Origin: Planctomycetaceae bacterium
GTDB taxonomy: Bacteria > Planctomycetota > Planctomycetia > Pirellulales > Pirellulaceae
Direction: 5' to 3'
Assembly: GCA_002709225.1 (NCBI GenBank)
Contig: PAQH01000090.1
Span: 1-40,605, forward strand
DNA length: 40,605 nt
Shown: positions 8,326-17,498 of the stretch, piece after piece
How the letters are laid out: every line of letters starts with the position of its first letter
Position numbering within the stretch: position 1 is the first letter of the stretch
The notes under the pieces: model-generated
Told to the model about the DNA's origin: nothing
Databases searched by the model: none
What the model saw: only the letters and a program-made list of their open reading frames with translations
Made by a program: the position numbers and the translations under genes

Positions 8326-8569
8326 CAATCACTTCCTTCAGGGGGGGAGAGTATCAAGCGAATAATTCGAGATTTTTGCGGTCGCAACAAGACACAAGCA
8401 TGGTAGTTAGAGGGGTGTGGGGGATTTGAAACAGAAGTGTAAGATGAGGGGGAGTGGTAATCAAGGTCTTGTTGGGAAAATGTGCGGTATTTCTGCTGGG
8501 CGTTAGTAATGCAAGAAAGTGACGGCTGTTGTCAGACTTACCAGCGGCACGCAGCCATCGGTTGCGTGG

Positions 8570-11500
8570 TTAAGGTAGTGACAGATAGACGCGAACGCGG
8601 GTCGTTTGACCCGCGCGAATGCTCGCCTGAACGGTGCCACGTCTGGGGCCGCGGGACGCTGTCACGCGATGGGCGCCAGGGCGCAGGCCGCGAAACACAA
8701 AATGACCCTGCGCAGTAGTGCGGGTAGTTGGCCCACTTTCAAGTTGGATGTAACTGTTTGCCACGGGCTCGCCAGTGGAAAGGAACACCGTTCCCGACAG
8801 ACTACCCGTGCTGGCCAATTGTACTGTTCGACGAACCAAGGGCCCCCGTAGTGGCTGTGGAGGTGCGGATTCTGCGGGGGCTGTCGGTCCGCTGGTCGCG
8901 ACTTCACTACCGGTGGTTGTATTTTGGGGGGATTGGGATGGAGGCACAGGAACCAACGCGACCGTCCGCGCGAGGATCGTTACGGGGCCAGGGGCCAGGT
9001 CGGTCGTCGGAATGCTCACGACCTGGGTACTTTGCACCGAAACAGGTGGTACTCCCACGGTGGGTTTGACTGTCTCGTTGCGTTCCAGCAGGCCATCGCC
9101 ATTGACGTCAATTCCGTATTCGAGTCGGTTGACGATTTGTTCCAGGCCATCAGGGACTTCCAGTACTAATTGGAGGTTGGTGCCGATAGCGTGACGGTAT
9201 TGGGGTGTCGGCGATATGATCCGTAGTGGTGGTCCCTGCTGAAGAATAAACAGGGGTAGAGCCGTTTGTTTCCTCGTTGTTCCAGCGCGCGCTTCGACGA
9301 GGACGACGCAGCGCCCGGTCAATCCTGTGACGTCGACATCCGTATGGATATCGTCCATGGTTGAAACCATGTGCCACTGACCGGGTGCGCCAGTGGCATG
9401 CAATGTCAGCTTCTGCTCGCGCCCTTTGAAATAGATCTGATCGAGTTGCACTTCTGCTGCATCAATTTGATTGTTCCGGTTAAGGTCGATGCCCGTGCGG
9501 ACCTGTACTTGATCAGGTGCGTCCACACGCAGTCGGAGTGGCAGCAGTCGCCTGCCATTTTGATAAGCCATAATTGGGTGACCGGAAGCGATTTGCGCAC
9601 TCACTCTGATCGACTCGTCGTAGTGTGCTAGTAATTGCTGTGCTGGAAAGTAAAAGCGAAATGCCCTGGGAATTCCTAGGACTGAAATAGCGAAGGATTG
9701 TTGTGGATCAGTCGGGTTGGCGAGGATCGCGTTAAGGTGAATGCTGAGCTGGTTGGCGGAGAGCACCGACTCGTTGATCCCGGAAAGGCTGGCCGTTTCC
9801 GCGGGCGTCACGCGGTAGTTGAATTGCGACAAGCTGGCAACAGTCTGAGGAGCAATGTCGCCCCAGTGGACATTTGTAAGTCGTGCTCTTACTTCACCAA
9901 TGTCGGGTGCGAATGTCATTTCGGCGCGAAAGCACTGCCATGGATCGAGCTTTTTGATTGCCAGGCGTTTTTGGTTCAGCAGTCGATCCCGATCGTAGAC
10001 GCGGATGTCCAGGTGTTCGCCGGCAATAGGAATTGTCAGGTTGTCCAGGGGTTGGGTGGGTTGCAGAGTTCCCGTTTTCTTGTCCATCGCGTAAGAGATT
10101 TCTGTGATTCCGATTCCGTCGTCGAACTCTAATCTCAAGGGGTGGGTAACTGCCTTGGTTGAGGTCACGGCCAGGGAGATGGGAGCGGTCTGGTTTGGGA
10201 GTAGTTCGAGTGTGTCGGGGCGTAACCCAAGGTTTGGCCAGGTGAGTTCAATTTGCGCTTCTGGGGGCGCGGGGTCACCCACCACAATGGGCCAGGGAAA
10301 CCAATAGCTGCGTGTTCCTGTTTTCTCAATCCGGGCTGCGAGATACCTGGATGCCGGGGCACGGGGCGCGGTCCGGATGCCTTGCCGGGATGTCATGATG
10401 AGTGAACCGGCAAAATGACCATCCCTTTGTAGGTATACAAGTGGGATGGCGATTTGATGCGGTCCCAGCGATTTGACCGGAACCGAGTGCCCTTGGATGT
10501 TGCGCACGGAGAGTTTCAGTTCTTCCGGGCCGGCATACCAGCTGAGCACCAGTTCCGTGCCTGCCGCCACTTTCAGCAAGGGATCCGGCTTAATCACAAA
10601 CGGGTGTGTTACCTGCTGGCCTGGCTGTGCGTGGAGGATGCCTGCGGTCTGCATCGTGTAGGGGCCGCGGCGGATAGTACTGTCATTGTATTCGCTGCCG
10701 GGTTGGACTGCAGTTGAAGTGGATTCAGTTGCACGGTAGTCGATCGTTGGTAAACGTTCGGAATCAGATTGTTGCTGTAATTCTCTGGCCAGAATCGTGT
10801 CCTCGACAAAGTCTTCGGCAAGTTTCTGTTCAGTTCGTAGTGTCGCTTTGCGAAGGCGGCTATGACTGCCCGACCAGTAAACGCGTGTCAGTAATGAAAG
10901 TCGTTGGCGGAACCGTTCAACGGGAGGGCGATGGCGGATTAGGCGGCTGTCTCGAAATGCACGTGACAAGTCGGAGGTCCAATCGAACAGTGGCTGCCCG
11001 CGGAGTTGAAGTTTTCCCTCACTGGTAAGAGGGGTGGTGGACGCGAGTTTCAGGTATCTGGTTTGATTTCGAGAATTCGTCAGGGAGAAAGGCTGAACTC
11101 CTTCCGAGGATACGAAGGCACTTTCGGCCAGGTCGTCGACTTCGAGTACCAGCTCATGCGTGCCACCGTCGTATTCCAGGTAATGCACCGGAAACGCGTC
11201 CGGGGACGAGAGTCCGTCGATTGGAGTGATGTTGGGGTCGGCTAGCGTCGCGAACCAGCTATTGGGAGTGTAGGGTTCAATGGAGGATTTTGACGGAAGC
11301 TGGTTGTCGTTGAAGGTGCCGGATTGTTGCAAGAATGTTCGTAGTTCATTGAGCCAGGATCGAGACTCGGCTTTGGTTGTGCCAGGCTGGGGCCGCATTG
11401 CGGTGAGACGGTCCTCCAACGTGGGAACAAACGTGGAACGTTCCAACAACTCGATTCGGAGGGAGAGAGGCAGATCAGGGAATTGCAAGGCCGCCTGATA

Positions 11501-13477
11501 GCGTGGCCAGCTGCCTTCGCCTAACGCGGTTTTCGCGTATTCAACGAGTGTCGCTTGGATCCGGGAAATTCCAGTAGTTGCCTTTGTTAAGTGAATCTTC
11601 GTTGGTTTGTCACGGAATTCCAGGAGTGTCCGACGGAGGATTTGCATCGTGTTGAGCAAAGCCTGTGTGTTCTGTCCTGACGCATCGTAGGCACGAGCTG
11701 ACTCGACGATGAACGGAAAAAGAAAAAAATACTGGTGCGTGCTGGCAAGCTGTTGTGCAAGTTCGGAAGTACTCGCGTAGAGGTCGTCGAGTTTTAGGAG
11801 GGCACCGCTAAGTTCACGAATTTGACCGGTAAAGTCGCCTTCGAGGGCTCGGATTTCACTGGTAGCCCATTGGGACCGAATGGCCTGAATGTCGTTGCGA
11901 GCCAGCAGTTCCATCGCTGGTGAGAGGATCTCGCCGGGCTTGGCGAGCAGCTGCCGTGTTTTCTGGTAAACCGCTGGCGGGGGATGATCGGTGCTCTGGA
12001 GTAGTGCCAAGGCATCGCGTGGCGCTGTCGAGCCCTTGGTCAACGGGTCGGGCGAGCGTCGCGTGACCTGTTCGAACTGTTCGAGTAACGGTTCGACATT
12101 CTCAGCTAGTATCTGTTGCGCCTTTACGGGGAATCCACCAAGCAGTTGCGATTCCGCACGTAGTAGCCAGTGGTGAAGACTACTCCAGCGCGAAGGTTGC
12201 TGTAGTACGGACAGATGGTCACGTAACGCCTCCCGTCTTTTCCACGCGGACGCGCATTGACTCAAGGTGACGTAGCGGTCGTCAGGAGCTGTGGGGCCTG
12301 GCTGATTGGCTAAGGATCCCACGGTTTTGTTTGTTTTGCCTATTTGGGCGGCCCCTGGACTCGTCATCGCTGCAGAGGCTGATTTGGGATCAGTCGTGAG
12401 AGCATCCAGTGAGAAATCGGGCTGGATCGCACTGATGCGATAATTCTTCCCGTTGCGCGGAGACGCGATCCAAAGTGTAGATCCGTCATCGTTTCGCACT
12501 CTCTGTTTGCGTACTATGGGTTTGGTAGTGATCAGCGCTTTACTTCCTCCCATGAACGAGAAAAGGTCGTTCGCCGTTATGTAGCCTTCCTGCTGTCCGG
12601 TTGCGTCTTTTGCACTGGGGCCTCCGTGAAGCGCGTAGGCAACCTTGAGCGCGAAGGCGGAGTAGGCCTTTGTCGAGTTGATCCAGACCGGTGGCCCGGT
12701 TTCTGTCTGGCAGAGCATCCCGATTCCGGGGTGCCAGATCTCGGGGATGAGGGATTGGGATTCCAGGAAGTCGCCGATGCCAGCGCTAAGCTGGTTGTCT
12801 GGAAAGCCCAGCCGGAGATCTCCCTGGAACTGCGATAGGTCTAGAATCAGCAGAACTTGATCAACTTTTCGATCTTCGTCGATCAGGTCGCGGAGTATTG
12901 TGAGAGCCTCTGTCAGCGAATAGCCACGAGTCGTTTTGCGAGGGGTGCTCCTCGCAGGGAGCAATTCGATGTCGGGTGGACTGTCCGTGAAAGGGGGGAC
13001 AGTGGGGCGGGATCGAATGATGGCGGGCGCTTGAAGATAGAGTACCAGGGTCTCGTGCTTCTGTAAGCGATGTTTCAGATCGTCGAAGAACACCCGGTAG
13101 TCTTCTCGGGTTGTGGCCTGTACGAGTTCTGTGAAGGGGCCAGGGTGGAGCGACGGCCTGGATTGCATTTGCCTGAATAGTTGGAAGTCGTCAGTGGCAA
13201 AGGATCGACCACTCGTCGTGGAACCACCGGACCAGGTTGCTGTGATGCTGCGGGCTTCAATGGCGCGACCAGGCGCGCGGTATTTCCAGACCCGGTAAAA
13301 GAGTGCCGCACTCACCAGCATGGCCGCCAGGCACAGACACCATTTGAACCATACCGGCAGTAATGCGCGACGTGTCTGTGGGTTGTTTTGCGACGCCAGG
13401 TAGCGGTGGCTGGTAACTGCGCTTTCCTCGGAGGGCGCGGAGTCGGGAGGAGGGGGCGGTGGTTGGTCGAGTTTCAT
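8570..13477 (-). CDS. Giant T6SS-associated membrane protein with pseudo-caspase, EF-hand-like and CarboxypepD-reg-like domains
   Basis: The product has 1635 residues and matches no named Tss component. A proline-rich cytoplasmic tail (KLDQPPPPPPDS) precedes one membrane helix (about 41-63). Residues about 141-310 resemble a caspase/C14 fold: a strand with LVLYLQ, then QVLLILDLSQ where caspase-like enzymes carry the D-x-C catalytic strand, then a TKAYSAFALKVAYALHGG helix and a YITANDLFSFM end. The catalytic His and Cys are absent. A long helical region and several beta-rich stretches follow. Two EF-hand-like loops are visible: D1331-x-N-x-N...E1342 and D1457-x-N-x-D...E1468. About 78 C-terminal residues (GSLSGTVFLSTGEPV... 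GHFVFRGLRPGAHRV) look like a carboxypeptidase regulatory-like beta-sandwich. It is the first gene of the leftward operon, and its closest relative in layout is the giant VWA protein across the locus. Probable periplasmic arm of the secretion complex, by inference. Confidence 0.85.
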   Translation of the reverse strand: MKLDQPPPPPPDSAPSEESAVTSHRYLASQNNPQTRRALLPVWFKWCLCLAAMLVSAALFYRVWKYRAPGRAIEARSITATWSGGSTTSGRSFATDDFQLFRQMQSRPSLHPGPFTELVQATTREDYRVFFDDLKHRLQKHETLVLYLQAPAIIRSRPTVPPFTDSPPDIELLPARSTPRKTTRGYSLTEALTILRDLIDEDRKVDQVLLILDLSQFQGDLRLGFPDNQLSAGIGDFLESQSLIPEIWHPGIGMLCQTETGPPVWINSTKAYSAFALKVAYALHGGPSAKDATGQQEGYITANDLFSFMGGSKALITTKPIVRKQRVRNDDGSTLWIASPRNGKNYRISAIQPDFSLDALTTDPKSASAAMTSPGAAQIGKTNKTVGSLANQPGPTAPDDRYVTLSQCASAWKRREALRDHLSVLQQPSRWSSLHHWLLRAESQLLGGFPVKAQQILAENVEPLLEQFEQVTRRSPDPLTKGSTAPRDALALLQSTDHPPPAVYQKTRQLLAKPGEILSPAMELLARNDIQAIRSQWATSEIRALEGDFTGQIRELSGALLKLDDLYASTSELAQQLASTHQYFFLFPFIVESARAYDASGQNTQALLNTMQILRRTLLEFRDKPTKIHLTKATTGISRIQATLVEYAKTALGEGSWPRYQAALQFPDLPLSLRIELLERSTFVPTLEDRLTAMRPQPGTTKAESRSWLNELRTFLQQSGTFNDNQLPSKSSIEPYTPNSWFATLADPNITPIDGLSSPDAFPVHYLEYDGGTHELVLEVDDLAESAFVSSEGVQPFSLTNSRNQTRYLKLASTTPLTSEGKLQLRGQPLFDWTSDLSRAFRDSRLIRHRPPVERFRQRLSLLTRVYWSGSHSRLRKATLRTEQKLAEDFVEDTILARELQQQSDSERLPTIDYRATESTSTAVQPGSEYNDSTIRRGPYTMQTAGILHAQPGQQVTHPFVIKPDPLLKVAAGTELVLSWYAGPEELKLSVRNIQGHSVPVKSLGPHQIAIPLVYLQRDGHFAGSLIMTSRQGIRTAPRAPASRYLAARIEKTGTRSYWFPWPIVVGDPAPPEAQIELTWPNLGLRPDTLELLPNQTAPISLAVTSTKAVTHPLRLEFDDGIGITEISYAMDKKTGTLQPTQPLDNLTIPIAGEHLDIRVYDRDRLLNQKRLAIKKLDPWQCFRAEMTFAPDIGEVRARLTNVHWGDIAPQTVASLSQFNYRVTPAETASLSGINESVLSANQLSIHLNAILANPTDPQQSFAISVLGIPRAFRFYFPAQQLLAHYDESIRVSAQIASGHPIMAYQNGRRLLPLRLRVDAPDQVQVRTGIDLNRNNQIDAAEVQLDQIYFKGREQKLTLHATGAPGQWHMVSTMDDIHTDVDVTGLTGRCVVLVEARAGTTRKQTALPLFILQQGPPLRIISPTPQYRHAIGTNLQLVLEVPDGLEQIVNRLEYGIDVNGDGLLERNETVKPTVGVPPVSVQSTQVVSIPTTDLAPGPVTILARTVALVPVPPSQSPQNTTTGSEVATSGPTAPAESAPPQPLRGPLVRRTVQLASTGSLSGTVFLSTGEPVANSYIQLESGPTTRTTAQGHFVFRGLRPGAHRVTASRGPRRGTVQASIRAGQTTRVRVYLSLP

Positions 13478-13874
13478 TTATCGTTGTCGTCACATTCACA
13501 AATAAGACGGGCGTGGCGCGGTCGGGAGTACGGCCTCATACCGCTCCACGGTCTGCGTGTTGCTGTGGGAGTACAGCTTTACTTCGTGTCGCGGTCCTCT
13601 GGTTGAAATGACGGCTGTCCGGTTGTCAAACTGGCGAGCAAGATGCATTTCTCGGTGCACGGAATGGAGTGGCAGGTTAGCCGGTGCGCTAGAATGCCTG
13701 CCGACTCAGTATAAAACGCGTCTCGGTGCTGTAGGAGGTATGGAATATTTGGGTGTTATGGGTAATATAGTACTTTGTATATAGAAGGAAATCATCCTGG
13801 AAAGTTCCACTTCCAGGACTCGCTGCGTCCGCGCTGATAGTGGTGGCCGCCAAAATTGAACGGATCAACGTGCT
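13478..13874. promoter_or_regulatory. Divergent intergenic region between the two T6SS operons
   Basis: This 397-bp gap separates the outward-facing starts of the 1635-aa gene and tssK, so it must hold promoters for both operons. A strongly AT-rich patch at about 13741-13790, with TATAGT at 13766-13771 and TATATA at 13778-13783, stands out from the GC-rich surroundings and probably holds the tssK-side core promoter. No good -35 partner is visible. A perfect 8-bp inverted repeat, TCCTGGAA/TTCCAGGA (13795-13802 and 13811-13818, 8-nt loop), lies between that patch and tssK. It could be an operator or a leader hairpin. I see no open frame here that looks real. Confidence 0.6.
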
Positions 13875-15305
13875 ATGAAGACGCACCAGGTGTGCTGGCA
13901 TGAGGGAATGCTGGTGTTACCACAGCACTTCCAGCTTGCCGAAGAGAATCTGCGCGATTGGATTGCAACCAGTTTTGACTGGGTACAGAACTACTCTCAC
14001 GGCATCTGGCGCGTAGAGATCAATGAAGCCGCGTTGGGTAATTTCGAGATTCGTATTCCGGTTTTGGAGGCGCGACTGAAGGACGGGACGTTAATTTCTA
14101 TTCCTCAAAACGGTGAGCTTCCGGTCCTGTCAGTACAGGAACAATTCCAACAGCACGACTTTCTATACGTCTACTTATTGTTGCCCAACATTCAGGCGGG
14201 CCGCGTTAATTCTTCGCATGGTGCCAATACGGTCGGTTTGGACCAGCGGTACGTGTCGGGGCCGCTTCAGGTTGACGAACTCAACGCCGGTGGAAATCGC
14301 CGTGAGGTGGATGTCTATCGACTCAACCTGTCGCTTTCGGCGCAGCCTGAACTCGTGCCAATAGCCGGTTTCGAGTCACTACCTATCCTCAAACTGCGTC
14401 GGTCGGACAAACCGGGTGCGACTCCGGAGATCGACAAATCGTACATTCCACCACTGCTCAACAGTAGTAGTTTTTCCGGACTGCATGAAGACATCCTGGT
14501 GGCTGCCTGCTCTCAAATCGGTTCGTTTGCACGGGAGCAGGCCGAAAAGCTAACTACTCTGGGTGGTTGGGATGCAGCGCAGTCGCCTGAATTTCTCAAA
14601 ACGTTGCTTCAGCTCAATGCCGCGAACGGGTGTTACCCTTACCTGCTCAAGCTAATTGAATCCAGGGCGACACATCCGTTTCTGCTGTATAGCGAACTTT
14701 GCCGGCTGGTTGGTGCGCTGGCATTCATGCTGCCGGATTGGCAGCCACCGCTATTACCAACTTACGACCATGACAATCTGGGAGAAGTCTTTCGGGCGGT
14801 GCACAATGAGATCAATACGGCGCTGCAAGCGGCGCGAGGCGCGCATCGTGTTGTTCGTTTTCCTTTCGCAGGGACGGGAAGCTGGCTGGAAGTGAGTTTG
14901 GAGGAAAACTGGATCGACCAGGAAGCCCAGTACTTCCTGGGTATTACCAGCAATTTACCAGGAGAGACGCTGGATTTATTGTTTGCTGAGACGCATCTGG
15001 ACTGGAAGCTTGCAGCCAACCGGACAATCACTCAGGTTTTTCAGAACGCTGAGCCCGGGTTGCAGTTGCGCCGCCTGACGTCCAAGCTCGCAGTACTGCC
15101 ACGTATCGATGGGGTGACCTATTTTCAGATCGAGGCAACAGGTAGATATTGGGACCAGGTGCGGGAATCGTTGACGTTGGCAATGAAGGTGAATGACCGT
15201 TTGGTGGACGGAAACTATGTGGGCAAGAATGCGATTACCGTGATAGATCGTGACGGCGCCCGAAACTCGATGCAATTTGATTTGTTTGTGGTGCTTGATG
15301 GATGA
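13875..15305 (+). CDS. tssK: T6SS baseplate protein TssK
   Basis: TssK connects the baseplate to the TssL/TssM membrane complex. The 476-residue product opens with the family signature: VCWHEGMLVLPQHFQ (about residues 5-19), followed by DWIATSFDW. The middle has the conserved HPFLLYSELCRLVGALAFM helix, and the C-terminal half has the FPFAGTGSWLEVSLEENWI and LGITSNLPGETLDLL segments, with a final strand ending QFDLFVVLDG. Length is normal. It is the first gene of the rightward operon. Its stop overlaps the tssL ATG by 8 bp, so the two are translationally coupled. Confidence 0.95.
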   Translation: MKTHQVCWHEGMLVLPQHFQLAEENLRDWIATSFDWVQNYSHGIWRVEINEAALGNFEIRIPVLEARLKDGTLISIPQNGELPVLSVQEQFQQHDFLYVYLLLPNIQAGRVNSSHGANTVGLDQRYVSGPLQVDELNAGGNRREVDVYRLNLSLSAQPELVPIAGFESLPILKLRRSDKPGATPEIDKSYIPPLLNSSSFSGLHEDILVAACSQIGSFAREQAEKLTTLGGWDAAQSPEFLKTLLQLNAANGCYPYLLKLIESRATHPFLLYSELCRLVGALAFMLPDWQPPLLPTYDHDNLGEVFRAVHNEINTALQAARGAHRVVRFPFAGTGSWLEVSLEENWIDQEAQYFLGITSNLPGETLDLLFAETHLDWKLAANRTITQVFQNAEPGLQLRRLTSKLAVLPRIDGVTYFQIEATGRYWDQVRESLTLAMKVNDRLVDGNYVGKNAITVIDRDGARNSMQFDLFVVLDG

Positions 15306-16044
15306 ATCGCTACGAGATCGAACAACGAGAACTATTCATACCGTCCTTAGCTTGTTGGACCGGATCGGTGAGCCGACAAGTGAGACTATGGAATTGGCTG
15401 TTTTGAAACAGCTTGTCAAAGCACGTTTGGGCCAGTTCGATGTGCGAGGACCCTTCAGTCAGGAGTTTGCGCTGGCCAAACGGGCCTTGGTCTTTTGGAT
15501 CGATGAGTTGTTGTCCAATGCACCTTGGGAGCACGCCCAGCAATGGAGGAACGACTCGCTGGAATTCGAACTCTATGGGACGCGTGATCGCGCTACGCTT
15601 TTCTTTCGGGACGCTGAAATTGCGCGTGGGTTGACGAGCACAGGAGCACTGGAAGTTTTTGGACTGTGCGCTGCCCTGGGTTTCCAGGGGATTTATCGAT
15701 CTGGAGACTTGCAGGCCGACGAGTGGATTGGCCAGGTCGACCCACAGATAAGTCGTCTGACTCAGACCGAAGCGGCCAGTCGCGGTGAATATATCGGTTC
15801 ATCACCAAATCTGCCGAGCAGTGGGGCCGGCCTGCCCGGCTCTTTGCGCGAGTGGATGGCAGCGGTGTTTTTGCACATTAGTGGCGACCCGTTGCCCGGT
15901 TTCCAGCCGTCTACTCCGTGTGATTCTGCCAGAGACGCGCAGCCGCTTAACAACGCCGCCAGTGCGCAGCGGTGGCTAATTGTGTGTGGTGTCTTGGTTG
16001 CCACGTCGTTGTTTGCCTTGGCGGTGATGAGCATGCAGTCTTAA
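15298..16044 (+). CDS. tssL: T6SS membrane complex protein TssL (DotU/IcmH-like)
   Basis: TssL is an inner-membrane protein with a cytoplasmic domain and a C-terminal membrane anchor that contacts TssM and TssK. I take the ATG at 15298, which overlaps the tssK stop by 8 bp. The frame is open further upstream to 15250 but that would cut deep into tssK. The 248-residue product has the DotU features: QEFALAKRALVFWIDELLSNAPW, where the A..A.V..IDE segment is conserved, followed by SLEFELYGTRDRATLFF, and then the CAALGFQGIYR motif at about residues 124-134. A single membrane helix occupies about 226-245 at the C-terminus. No OmpA-like or peptidoglycan-binding extension follows, so wall anchoring must come from another protein. 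Confidence 0.92.
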   Translation: MDESLRDRTTRTIHTVLSLLDRIGEPTSETMELAVLKQLVKARLGQFDVRGPFSQEFALAKRALVFWIDELLSNAPWEHAQQWRNDSLEFELYGTRDRATLFFRDAEIARGLTSTGALEVFGLCAALGFQGIYRSGDLQADEWIGQVDPQISRLTQTEAASRGEYIGSSPNLPSSGAGLPGSLREWMAAVFLHISGDPLPGFQPSTPCDSARDAQPLNNAASAQRWLIVCGVLVATSLFALAVMSMQS

Positions 16045-16058
16045 TTTGAGATTTTGTC

Positions 16059-17489
16059 GTGGCCAAAAAACCAGACCCCTACAAGCAGTACAAGAAATAT
16101 AGCCGGTTGGCCAAAAGGCCGACCGGCAAAGCTGCTATCCGGTTCTATTTGAGCCTTCCATTTACGGTGGTCGGGCAGACGATTAAGAATTGGTTTACCG
16201 GCCGACTGTCGACCCGCGCTAGTTGGGCTCTGGAGTTGACGTTTGTAGCCTTGGTCTGTTTGCTGGCGGTATGGCTGAACTTCCGGCTGCAGTTGGACGC
16301 GGATGTCGAAGGCCCGTTGTGGTTGCGGAGGTGCTGGCTGGGTGCGATGGTCGCATTGGTCTACCTGACCGGTCGCCTTACCTGGTTCGTTGCCAAGCTC
16401 TTTCCTCGCACGCTGTCACAATTTCCAGACATCCACGCAGCGTTTGACTTGATCCGAATGAATGCCAACGCGGCCGATGTTTCCCTGGAGACAACTCCGC
16501 TGTTCCTCTTGCTGGGGACAAACCGCTCCAGTGACAACGCAGCTGCGACTTCATCGTTTATTGCAGACTCGCTGGACGTCAGCGAGGCGGACCTTCCGGT
16601 ACATACTCGGGGCGACAATGAAGCAGTCTGGCTTTCGCTACCTGGGGTATCCGCATTGAGTCAGCAGGTTGACCGCTGGCAGACTGCCGAGAAGCTGGGG
16701 AACGCCGGGAAACGTTCGTTTGATGCGAACGCGATAAGATTGACGAATGCCGCAAAGGCAGAATGTTTTCAACGGATGCTGTATTTTGGCCAGCAGCTGC
16801 GGGTGCTGCGAGGTGGCGTGATTCCCGTTAACGGGATTGTGATCGTGGTTCCGCTGGAATGGGTCTTGAATCCGGAATGCGCGGGTTTCCTGGAAGCACT
16901 CAAGATCGATCAGGTTGCCTTGCAGCGTGCGCTAGGGGTGAAATGTGAGTGTTTGCTGGTGTTTGAAGGCATCGAGCAATTCCCGGAATTTCAATCCTAC
17001 ATGGATCAATTCCCAGACTCGGCGCGTCAACGTCGCTGTGGGTGCACACTACCGGCATTCTCTCAGTTGGCCTCGAGTGATTTTGCTGATTTGCATCAAT
17101 GGCTGTGTCGTTTCTTTCGTCAGCAAGTGTACGGGTTTCTGGCGTCTAGTGGATCGAGTTCCAGCAATGGTGGGCTCTACCGATTTCTGGACCTTATCAA
17201 GCAAATGCAGCACGGGTTTTCTCGTCTGATGGTGAATTTGTATCCGGACGACACAAGCGAGTCGCTCTATCTAGGTGGCGTCTATTTTTCCGCATTGCAT
17301 GATGGCACACGTACCTTTTTTGATGGTGTTGCTGCCAAACTGACGAGTAGCCATGACGACGTAATTGGTTGGTCCCCGTCATCCCTGGGTAGGGATCGCC
17401 GGCTTGGTATTGTCGCCAAGACGTTGGCAACAGTCTCTGTCGTAATCCTCTTTGTGGATGTGGCGTTGTTATTGAAATTGATCTGGTAA
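16059..17489 (+). CDS. tssM: Short TssM-like protein: N-terminal/NTPase part only
   Basis: TssM (IcmF) normally has about 1100-1200 residues: a two-helix hairpin, a cytoplasmic NTPase-like domain, a third helix and a large periplasmic arm. This 476-residue product has the first three only. Membrane helices are at about 55-77 and 92-114, and a third at about 453-475 ends the protein. Between them the TssM pattern is readable: TTPLFLLLG (where Walker A follows), VWLSLPG (Walker B-like strand), IPVNGIVIVVPLEWVLN (the PINGV motif), ECLLVFEGIEQFPEF (the TKADL strand) and YLGGVYFSAL (the RGVYFTS motif). Walker A is degenerate, with no GxxGxGK[ST] and no Lys. The start is GTG. It is 14 bp after tssL and 9 bp before the giant VWA gene. 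Nothing suggests a frameshift, as the next gene starts at once with its own N-terminal helix. Confidence 0.85.
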   Translation: MAKKPDPYKQYKKYSRLAKRPTGKAAIRFYLSLPFTVVGQTIKNWFTGRLSTRASWALELTFVALVCLLAVWLNFRLQLDADVEGPLWLRRCWLGAMVALVYLTGRLTWFVAKLFPRTLSQFPDIHAAFDLIRMNANAADVSLETTPLFLLLGTNRSSDNAAATSSFIADSLDVSEADLPVHTRGDNEAVWLSLPGVSALSQQVDRWQTAEKLGNAGKRSFDANAIRLTNAAKAECFQRMLYFGQQLRVLRGGVIPVNGIVIVVPLEWVLNPECAGFLEALKIDQVALQRALGVKCECLLVFEGIEQFPEFQSYMDQFPDSARQRRCGCTLPAFSQLASSDFADLHQWLCRFFRQQVYGFLASSGSSSSNGGLYRFLDLIKQMQHGFSRLMVNLYPDDTSESLYLGGVYFSALHDGTRTFFDGVAAKLTSSHDDVIGWSPSSLGRDRRLGIVAKTLATVSVVILFVDVALLLKLIW

Positions 17490-17498
17490 TCGTTTTCG

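Noticed and set aside
13620..13720. A sigma-54 promoter-like TGGCAGG at about 13672
   Set aside because: The -12 part (CCGGTGC instead of TTGCA) does not match, so I do not call it.
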